Shown piece by piece: positions 55,839 to 62,866 of a stretch of 64,000 nt of DNA. Origin of the DNA: Rhodospirillales bacterium (GTDB taxonomy: Bacteria; Pseudomonadota; Alphaproteobacteria; SMXQ01); NCBI GenBank assembly GCA_018666775.1, contig JABIXC010000017.1, forward strand, positions 434,001-498,000. Reading direction: 5' to 3'. Position 1 is the first letter of the stretch; each line of letters starts with the position of its first letter. Position numbers and translations under genes: made by a program. Below the pieces are notes generated by a model, which worked only from the letters and a program-made list of their open reading frames with translations, was not told the origin of the DNA and did no database searches.

Positions 55839-57401
55839 ATGAAACTTGCGAGTTACGTTAGCGGTTCCTGGGTCGAAGGTAGTGACGAAGGAACGGCATT
55901 GATCGATCCAGTATCGGGCGCAGAATTGGCCCGGGCATCAACCACCGGGGTCGATATCGCCACAGCCCTTGATCACGCCAGACAAAAAGGCGGAGCGTCC
56001 CTACGCGCCATGAGCTTTGCAGAACGTGCGGGCCTGATCAAAGGCATCGCCGATACGCTGACCGCAAACAGAGATAGTTATTTCGAAACCGCCCTTGCCA
56101 ATTCAGGCAACACCAAGGTCGATGCCATGATCGATATTGATGGCGGCATTGGGACGCTTAAATTCTTTGCCCATGTTGGCCAGAGCTTAGGCGATGCCAA
56201 AACCCTTAAAGACGGGCGTTTTGAACGTCTGGCCAAGGATGAGGCGTTTCAGGCATTCCATTTGTCCGTGCCCATTCAGGGTGTTGGGCTGCATATCAAT
56301 GCCTTTAACTTCCCGTCCTGGGGCATGTGGGAAAAGGCCGCCATTACCTTGTTGGCTGGTGTTCCTGTTTTTGCCAAGCCAGCAACGGCAACGGCGCTGC
56401 TTTCCTATCAAATGGTCAAAGATGTCATTGATGCGGGCGTGTTGCCCGAAGGCGCGCTTTCACTTGTATGTGGGTCTGCGCGCGAATTGACCGATAATTT
56501 GACGGCACAAGATGCCGTTGCCTTTACCGGTTCTGCCGATACGGCTGCAATTTTGCGCAATCACCCCAATGTGGTTGGGTCATCCGTGCGCATGAATGTC
56601 GAAGCCGATAGCCTGAACACTGCAATTCTTGGCCCCGATGCCACGGCAGGGTCTGCCGAATTTGCCCTGTTCATCAAAGAAGTCAGCCGCGAAATGACCA
56701 CCAAGGCAGGTCAGAAATGCACGGCCATTCGCCGCGCCTTTGTGCCCAAAGCCTTGATGGATGATGTTGCAGGTGCGCTGGAAGCAAGGCTTGCTGGCAC
56801 CGTTGTGGGCGATCCCCGCAATGAAACCGTCCGTATGGGCCCGGTGATCAACAAATCCCAACAAAAAGACGTTCAGGACGCCATCAATCAGTTAAAGACC
56901 GAAGCCACGATGATTTTGGGTGGTGATCCAAAATTGGTTGATGCCGATACCGATAAGGGCTGCTTTATCGCCCCCACCCTGTTGCGCTGTGACACCCCCA
57001 GTGAGGCCAAAATCGTCCATGAAGTCGAAGCCTTTGGCCCGGTTTCCACCCTGATGCCCTATGACAGCCCCGAACAGGCCTTTGAATTGTCAGGACGCGG
57101 TGGTGGCTCGTTGGTCGCATCCGTGTTCAGTGGTGATGCTGCCTTTAACAAAGATGCCGTGATCGGCCTTGGTGCCTGGCATGGCCGGGTTTTGGCCGTG
57201 GACGAAAGCATTGGTGCCTCCCAGACGGGTCATGGTATTGTTATGCCCATGTGTGTCCATGGTGGCCCGGGTCGGGCTGGTGGCGGCGAAGAATTAGGCG
57301 GTTTGCGCGGTTTGCGCTTTTATAGCCAACGCCTTGCCGTTCAGGGCAACAAGGACCTTTTAGAGTCTCTGGCAGAAGATGCTGCAGAACTTCCCTGTTA
57401 A
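55839..57401 (+). CDS. CoA-ester semialdehyde dehydrogenase, BoxD/PaaZ type
   Basis: A 520-residue NADP-type aldehyde dehydrogenase. The nucleophile C294 (AGQKCTAIRR) and base E255 (NVEADSLN) align in position with those of the PaaZ dehydrogenase domain. Unlike PaaZ there is no C-terminal MaoC hydratase domain; the length fits BoxD, which oxidises 3,4-dehydroadipyl-CoA semialdehyde in the aerobic benzoyl-CoA (box) pathway. The ring-cleaving step before BoxD releases formate, which fits the formate dehydrogenase operon on the other strand. It may instead work with the operon downstream. ATG behind AAAGAGGTG. Confidence 0.85.
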   Translation: MKLASYVSGSWVEGSDEGTALIDPVSGAELARASTTGVDIATALDHARQKGGASLRAMSFAERAGLIKGIADTLTANRDSYFETALANSGNTKVDAMIDIDGGIGTLKFFAHVGQSLGDAKTLKDGRFERLAKDEAFQAFHLSVPIQGVGLHINAFNFPSWGMWEKAAITLLAGVPVFAKPATATALLSYQMVKDVIDAGVLPEGALSLVCGSARELTDNLTAQDAVAFTGSADTAAILRNHPNVVGSSVRMNVEADSLNTAILGPDATAGSAEFALFIKEVSREMTTKAGQKCTAIRRAFVPKALMDDVAGALEARLAGTVVGDPRNETVRMGPVINKSQQKDVQDAINQLKTEATMILGGDPKLVDADTDKGCFIAPTLLRCDTPSEAKIVHEVEAFGPVSTLMPYDSPEQAFELSGRGGGSLVASVFSGDAAFNKDAVIGLGAWHGRVLAVDESIGASQTGHGIVMPMCVHGGPGRAGGGEELGGLRGLRFYSQRLAVQGNKDLLESLAEDAAELPC

Positions 57402-57616
57402 AACAGGGTGTTGGGCAGCCCTCTTCAGATACCCCTATAAGCATAGGGTTTGACTTGGTTGGAACGCATACTCTGATATACAAAAAATGTCTTTCACCTA
57501 TAGGAAAATTATAATTGACGTATAGCTGGTAAATGTTAAGAGCTACTCTCATGCGGGGCCTAAACAATTAGTGTTTCGCAAATGCACCCCCATTCGAATT
57601 CAAGGAGACGTGGGAA
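57402..57616 (+). promoter_or_regulatory. Intergenic region before the cupin-ubiD-CoA transferase operon
   Basis: 215 bases, AT-rich from about 57470. A weak 6-base hairpin (CCCTAT/ATAGGG, 57433-57448) could be part of a terminator for the upstream gene but has no T-run. TTGACT near 57450 with a TATACA-like hexamer about 20 bases on is a poor promoter match. The ribosome site of the next gene is AAGGAGA. Confidence 0.3.
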
Positions 57617-58783
57617 ATGAGCACAAATCTGGATGATATCAACAGGGCCGTTGTCGAAATGGCGGATGACAAGTTTCTTGTCGATCCTTACCTGAACTGG
57701 TGTGATGACGAAGGTATTCCCATCGTCGAAGACTTCGGCATCGATATGAAGACCATCGAAACCAAGCCTTGGGATCGCATGGGCGTCAACGGTGCCTTTG
57801 CGCATCTTATTGGACGCGGCGACTTCCTCGCCATGTATGTCATCGACATTCCCGGTGGCGGCAAGACCATTCCTCAAAAGTTCATGTTTGAAGAAGTGTT
57901 CTATGTCGTTGATGGCCATGGTTCAACGACCGTGGAAACCTATGACGGACAGACCCATAGCTTTGAATGGGGACCAAAAAGCCTGTTCGCCCTGCCCCTG
58001 AACTGCAAATACCAGCATTTCAATGGCGCCGGAACTGAACGCGCCCGTTTGTATTCATGTAATGACCTACCTTTGGTCATTAACCTGTATCGCAATGACG
58101 CGTTTGTCTTTGGCAATGATTCAAAATTCCCCGAACGTGAATCCGGTGCGGATTACTTCTCTGGCGAAGGCGAAATGATCCCGAAAATGCCTGGCCGTAA
58201 CATGTGGGAAACCAACTTCGTTCCTGCCCTTGATACCTTTGAATTGATCAAATGGGAAAAGCGCGGCGCTGGTGGGTCAAACATCATGTTCTCACTCGCA
58301 GATGGCACCATGCATGCCCATATGTCGGAAATGCCCGTTGGCACCTACAAAAAGGGCCATCGTCACGGCGCAGATTTCCACGTGATGTGTGCGACCGGTG
58401 AAGGCTATTCCATGCTTTGGTACGATTATGAAAAAGATCCCGTCCGCGTTGATTGGGACCATGGCGTTGTCTTTGCTCCGCCAGACCAGATGTTCCATCA
58501 GCATTTTAACACCAGCCCAAATCCCGCACGTTATCTCGCCATTGCCATGGGCAGCCTTCGCTACCCGATGATGGCTGAAAAGAAACGCGTTTGGCTGGGT
58601 ATGGATGTGAGCCTTAACGATGGCGGCAACCAGATTGAATATGAAAATCAGCACAAAGATGTTCATAAGGTCTATCTCGATTCACTTCTCAAGACCGGCG
58701 CAAAGTCAAACATGAGCAAGTTCGTTGATGAAAGCGCCTATCTGGCAGATCCCAAGTACAAGGACGCGATCAACGTTTCCTAA
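57617..58783 (+). CDS. Double-cupin protein
   Basis: 388 residues with two cupin barrels. In domain 1 (about 75-140) the first metal motif reads KFMFEEVFYVVDG, with the usual histidines missing. Domain 2 (about 230-320) has a full set: GHRHGADFHVMCATGEG and, later, FHQHFN. Gentisate dioxygenase has such a two-domain form, but the sequence is not close enough to assign that reaction. The protein starts an operon with a UbiD-like decarboxylase, CoA-transferases and BamA, and so probably belongs to the pathway. ATG behind AAGGAGACGTGGGAA. Confidence 0.82.
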   Translation: MSTNLDDINRAVVEMADDKFLVDPYLNWCDDEGIPIVEDFGIDMKTIETKPWDRMGVNGAFAHLIGRGDFLAMYVIDIPGGGKTIPQKFMFEEVFYVVDGHGSTTVETYDGQTHSFEWGPKSLFALPLNCKYQHFNGAGTERARLYSCNDLPLVINLYRNDAFVFGNDSKFPERESGADYFSGEGEMIPKMPGRNMWETNFVPALDTFELIKWEKRGAGGSNIMFSLADGTMHAHMSEMPVGTYKKGHRHGADFHVMCATGEGYSMLWYDYEKDPVRVDWDHGVVFAPPDQMFHQHFNTSPNPARYLAIAMGSLRYPMMAEKKRVWLGMDVSLNDGGNQIEYENQHKDVHKVYLDSLLKTGAKSNMSKFVDESAYLADPKYKDAINVS

Positions 58784-58816
58784 CCTGTAAACAGACACAA
58801 CTTTGGAAAACAGATT

Positions 58817-60364
58817 ATGACAAAAGATATTACAAACCTACGCTCCACGCTGGAGTGGTTGAAGTCCGAAGGCGACCTCATCGAAACCGATAAGGAGGTC
58901 AACCCTGACCTCGAAATTACCGGTCTGCAAAAGCAGTTCGATGGCGGCCCCTGCATGCTGTTCAACAATGTGAAGACCAAGCCCAACGCACGGGCCGTCA
59001 CCAACTTGTTTGGCGACATCAAGGTTATCGAAAAAATGTTCGGCTGGAGCGATTCAGAAGAACGCGTGAAAAAAGTTGGCTGGGCCATCGATCATCCGAC
59101 CGAATGCGTTGAAATTTCTCAAGAAGACGCGCCTTGCCAGGAACATGTCATCACCGAAAACATTAAGCCCAACGATTGGCTCACCGCCATTCGTCATACC
59201 GAACTGGAAACCGAGCTGACCATTGGTTCCGGCATTTCCTGTGTCATGGGTGAATATTTCGACGGCGGCAGCCACATTGGTTACAACCGCATGAACTTCC
59301 GCTGGGACGAAGTTGGAACCCTTCAAATCTCACCGGGTTCCCACATGTGGCAGATCATGACCGAGCATTATCATGATGATAAGCCCATCCCAATGACCAT
59401 GTGCTTTGGCGTACCGCCTGCCGTAACTTACATGGCCGGTGCTGGCTTCGATTATGCCATGCTTCCTAAAGGCTGTGACGAAGTCGGGATGGCCGGTACC
59501 ATCCAGGGTTCCCCGGTCCGTAAGGTTAAGTGCCGTACCATCGATGCCTACACTTTGGCCGATGCGGAATACGTGCTGGAAGGTTACCTGCACCCCCGCG
59601 ACAAGCGCTATGAAACCAAGGAATCGGAAGACGCCGACCAACAGGGCAAATACTTCTTCCATCCTGAATGGGCCGGTTACATGGGCAAAGCATACAAGGC
59701 GCCGACGTTCCACGTCACCGCGCTGACCATGCGTAAGCCTGAAAGCAAGCCCATCATCTTCCCACTTGGTGTGCATACGGCTGATGATGCGAACATTGAT
59801 ACTTCCGTTCGTGAATCTGCCATCTACAACTTGTGTGACCGTCTCCAGCCGGGTGTCTGCACCAATGTGCATATCCCCTACGCCATGACCGATTGGGGTG
59901 GAGCCATCATTCAGGTAAAGAAGCGCAACAAGATCGAAGAAGGTTGGCAGCGTAACTTCCTGACCGCCGTCCTGGCATGTTCACAGGGTGCACGTCTGGT
60001 CATCGCCGTGTCTGAAGATGTCGATATTTACGACATGGACGACATCATGTGGTGCCTGACCACCCGTGTTAATCCGCAGATGGATATCCTTAACCCGCAT
60101 CCGGGTGGGATCGGCCAGACCTTTATGCCTGCTGAACGTATGACAGCCGGTGCCGGTCAACAGTGGACCGCAGCCAACACCGTCTTTGAAGGCGGCATGG
60201 GCATCGATGCAACGGTGCCTTATGGGTATGAACAGGACTTCCATCGTCCGGTTTATCCTGTCGACAAGGTCAATGCGAAAGACTTCTTCACCGACGACCA
60301 GATCGAGAACATGAAATCTCGTATGCAGGGTTGGGTTCTTTCCCTCGCCCGCACTGGCCGCTAG
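58817..60364 (+). CDS. UbiD-like decarboxylase with altered catalytic motif, phthaloyl-CoA decarboxylase candidate
   Basis: 515 residues of the UbiD fold. The prenyl-FMN region is GYNRMNFRW with R158. The family signature EGPFGE(W/Y)xGY is replaced by YFFHPEWAGY: the second glutamate is kept (E284) but the first is Tyr279. The operon order decarboxylase, two class III CoA-transferases, BamA resembles the anaerobic phthalate operons of denitrifiers, where a UbiD-like enzyme decarboxylates phthaloyl-CoA to benzoyl-CoA. The substrate is inferred. No good ribosome site (GGAAAACAG) precedes the ATG. Confidence 0.85.
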   Translation: MTKDITNLRSTLEWLKSEGDLIETDKEVNPDLEITGLQKQFDGGPCMLFNNVKTKPNARAVTNLFGDIKVIEKMFGWSDSEERVKKVGWAIDHPTECVEISQEDAPCQEHVITENIKPNDWLTAIRHTELETELTIGSGISCVMGEYFDGGSHIGYNRMNFRWDEVGTLQISPGSHMWQIMTEHYHDDKPIPMTMCFGVPPAVTYMAGAGFDYAMLPKGCDEVGMAGTIQGSPVRKVKCRTIDAYTLADAEYVLEGYLHPRDKRYETKESEDADQQGKYFFHPEWAGYMGKAYKAPTFHVTALTMRKPESKPIIFPLGVHTADDANIDTSVRESAIYNLCDRLQPGVCTNVHIPYAMTDWGGAIIQVKKRNKIEEGWQRNFLTAVLACSQGARLVIAVSEDVDIYDMDDIMWCLTTRVNPQMDILNPHPGGIGQTFMPAERMTAGAGQQWTAANTVFEGGMGIDATVPYGYEQDFHRPVYPVDKVNAKDFFTDDQIENMKSRMQGWVLSLARTGR

Positions 60365-60396
60365 AAGTCACAAGGTTGTAAGGGGAGGATCGCCTA

Positions 60397-61605
60397 ATGC
60401 TGCTTGAGCCCCTCAGGGTTCTCGATTGCACTGGCCAACTTGGCTGGCTCACCGGGCGACTCCTTGCCGACCTTGGCGCAGACGTTATTAAAATCGAACC
60501 ACCGGGGGCGGACTTGTCCGCCCCCGAGTGGCGCGCCAATAACGTCAACAAACGCTTACTCTCATTAGATATTGATTCCGAAAAAGGCCGCAAAGCCTTC
60601 CTCAAGATGGCGGCTGATGCCGACTTCCTTTTGGAAACCGCAGCGCCCGGCAGCGAACAGGCAAAGCTTTTTGATCCTGTTGGCTTGCTCAAAGCAAATT
60701 CAAAATTGATCCATGTTTCCATCACGCCATTTGGCCGCACAGGTCCGCGCGCCGAATGGAAAGCAAGTGATATTGAACTGATGGCCGCTGGTGGCGCCAT
60801 GTCGCTGGCCGGAGAGCCTGACGGCAGCCCCTTGCGCGTCACTGTGCCCCAATCGCCCCCATGGGCCGCATCACAGGCAGCCGTTGGCGCCATGATCGCC
60901 CTTAATGCACGCGGTGAAACCGGTCGCGGCCAACATGTTGATGTATCCGCACAGGGTGCGGTTATCGCCTCTATTGCCCATGCTCCTGCTTCGTGGGACC
61001 TGCTTGGGGTTAACCCGTCACGTGCAGGTGCGTTCATGACGGGGCGTTCTGTTAAGGGCGCCATTTTCCGCGTGTTCTGGCCCTGCAAGGATGGCTTCGT
61101 CAATTTCATCATTTATGGCGGTGTCGCTGGACGACGCACCAATGAAGGCCTTGTGGATTGGATGAAAACCGCCGGGGCCGATCTTGGGGTTTTGGCAGAC
61201 ATAGATTGGGCGGGGTATGATTCAACCCAAGCCACCCAGGAAGAAGTCGATGCCATGGAAGCGCCCATTGGCAAGTTCTTCCTGACCGTCCCCAAAGCAG
61301 ACTTTCTCCAGCAAGCCTTTGAACGCGAAATGCTTGGCTATCCGGTTAACAACGTCGCCGACATTGCCAAAGACCCACAGTTTGAGGGCCGCGAGTTTTG
61401 GGTTGATATGCCCACCGGCGATCAAGAGGGGTCAACTGAGCGCCATTGCGGTGGGTTTGCTGTTGTGGATGGCAAGCGCCTGAGCGTTGATCGCCCAGTG
61501 CCATTATCTGGCCAACATAGCCGCGAAGTCTTATCCCAGTTTGGGTTCGAAGATGGCGACATCGAAGGCATGATCAAGGACTCTACCGTCGGAGACAAAT
61601 CATGA
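60397..61605 (+). CDS. Class III CoA-transferase subunit without catalytic Asp (CaiB/BaiF family)
   Basis: 402 residues with the interlocked-ring CoA-transferase fold: LLADLGADVIKIEPPGAD near 22-39, FGRTGPRAEW near 112 and GETGRGQHVDVS near 173-184. The catalytic aspartate expected 17 residues before the R of the RxxTG segment is replaced (PPWA, residues 154-157). In heteromeric class III transferases such as benzylsuccinate CoA-transferase BbsEF only one subunit keeps the residue. This is therefore probably the non-catalytic partner of the next gene. ATG behind AGGGGAGGAT; the stop overlaps the next start (ATGA). Confidence 0.9.
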   Translation: MLLEPLRVLDCTGQLGWLTGRLLADLGADVIKIEPPGADLSAPEWRANNVNKRLLSLDIDSEKGRKAFLKMAADADFLLETAAPGSEQAKLFDPVGLLKANSKLIHVSITPFGRTGPRAEWKASDIELMAAGGAMSLAGEPDGSPLRVTVPQSPPWAASQAAVGAMIALNARGETGRGQHVDVSAQGAVIASIAHAPASWDLLGVNPSRAGAFMTGRSVKGAIFRVFWPCKDGFVNFIIYGGVAGRRTNEGLVDWMKTAGADLGVLADIDWAGYDSTQATQEEVDAMEAPIGKFFLTVPKADFLQQAFEREMLGYPVNNVADIAKDPQFEGREFWVDMPTGDQEGSTERHCGGFAVVDGKRLSVDRPVPLSGQHSREVLSQFGFEDGDIEGMIKDSTVGDKS

Positions 61606-62819
61606 CCGCCCTGCCCCAGGCCCTTAAGGGTTTAAAAGTCATCGAAGTCGGTGGTTATGCGGCTGGCCCATGGATTGGCAAAGTGTTGGCCAATTTTGGG
61701 GCCACGGTCATCCATATCGAAGCCACAGAACGCCCCGACGGGTTCCGCCTGCAATACCCGCCCTATAAGGACGGCAAAAAAGGCATTAACCGATCGGGTT
61801 GTTTTTCATATTTCAACGATTCCAAATATGCCATCACCATGGATGTGAAAAAGCCCGGCGGCCTGGCGCTTGCCCGGAAACTTTCAGACTGGTCAGATGT
61901 TTTGGTCGAAAACATGCGCCCCGGTGTTATTGATCGCATTGGGCTTGGCTATGAAGACGTCAAGAAAACCAATTCAGATCTGATTTTCATGTCGACCTGC
62001 AACATGGGCCAAACCGGCCCCCGTGCAGCCACCGGTGGCTTTGGGTCACAATTATCGGCCCTTGCCGGGTTCTGTGGCCTGACCGGGGATGCAGATGGAT
62101 CGCCGCAGTTGTTGTATGGCCCCTATATTGATTTTGTGGCGGCCCTTGTTGGCACGCCCCTTTTGCTGGCGGCCCTTGATCGTCGTCGTCGCACCGGAGA
62201 AGGTGCCCATATTGACGTTTCCCAATATGAATGTGGCGCATTCTTCTTGGGTGGGGCTTTGCTGGATTATCACAAAAATGGCACCGTCATTGAACGCGAA
62301 GCCAACAACGATGCTATCGCTGTCCCCCACAATGCCTATCCGTGTACCGATGATGGCTGGATTGCTGCATCGTGCTGGGATGATGATGAGTTTAAACGCC
62401 TGTCACAGGTAGTTGGACAGCCGGGCTGGACAACAGACAAACGATTTGCCGATGCCGATGGCAGGCGCGCCAATGTATCCGATCTGGATCAGGGAATTGG
62501 CGCATGGACCGCTGGGAAATCTGCCGATGTATGCGTTGATGCCCTGCAAAATGCCGGCGTTCATGCGTATAAAATCAACAGCTGCGCCGATCTGTTTACC
62601 GACCCGCAGTTGGCCCACCGCAAGAACTGGCGCGTCCGCAAACATCCGGAAATCGATACCCAGGCCCATTATTTCCCGGGCTTTGATCTTTCAGAGCAAC
62701 CGGGTGATGTTACCGCACCGGCACCTTTGTTGGGCCAGGACAATGAGATTGTATTCAAGGAATTTCTGGGTCTCTCAGATGATGAGTATAATGAACTGGA
62801 AGAAAACGGCGTCTTCTAG
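61602..62819 (+). CDS. Class III CoA-transferase catalytic subunit (CaiB/BaiF family)
   Basis: 405 residues, same fold as the gene before it. The catalytic aspartate is D177 in YGPYIDFVAALVG, at the expected place before RRRTGEGAHIDVS. The pair probably moves CoA from succinyl-CoA or another donor to a carboxylic acid. In phthalate degraders a two-subunit succinyl-CoA:phthalate CoA-transferase sits next to the decarboxylase; the same arrangement is seen here, but the acceptor is inferred. Translation is coupled through ATGA. Confidence 0.92.
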   Translation: MTALPQALKGLKVIEVGGYAAGPWIGKVLANFGATVIHIEATERPDGFRLQYPPYKDGKKGINRSGCFSYFNDSKYAITMDVKKPGGLALARKLSDWSDVLVENMRPGVIDRIGLGYEDVKKTNSDLIFMSTCNMGQTGPRAATGGFGSQLSALAGFCGLTGDADGSPQLLYGPYIDFVAALVGTPLLLAALDRRRRTGEGAHIDVSQYECGAFFLGGALLDYHKNGTVIEREANNDAIAVPHNAYPCTDDGWIAASCWDDDEFKRLSQVVGQPGWTTDKRFADADGRRANVSDLDQGIGAWTAGKSADVCVDALQNAGVHAYKINSCADLFTDPQLAHRKNWRVRKHPEIDTQAHYFPGFDLSEQPGDVTAPAPLLGQDNEIVFKEFLGLSDDEYNELEENGVF

Positions 62820-62866
62820 CCCTCCCATTTGGGACGCGCGCGACGCGAATAGGGATCGCTGCCATC

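Noticed and set aside
55839-57401. Aldehyde dehydrogenase as full PaaZ
   Set aside because: PaaZ carries a C-terminal MaoC hydratase domain, and this protein ends after the dehydrogenase domain.
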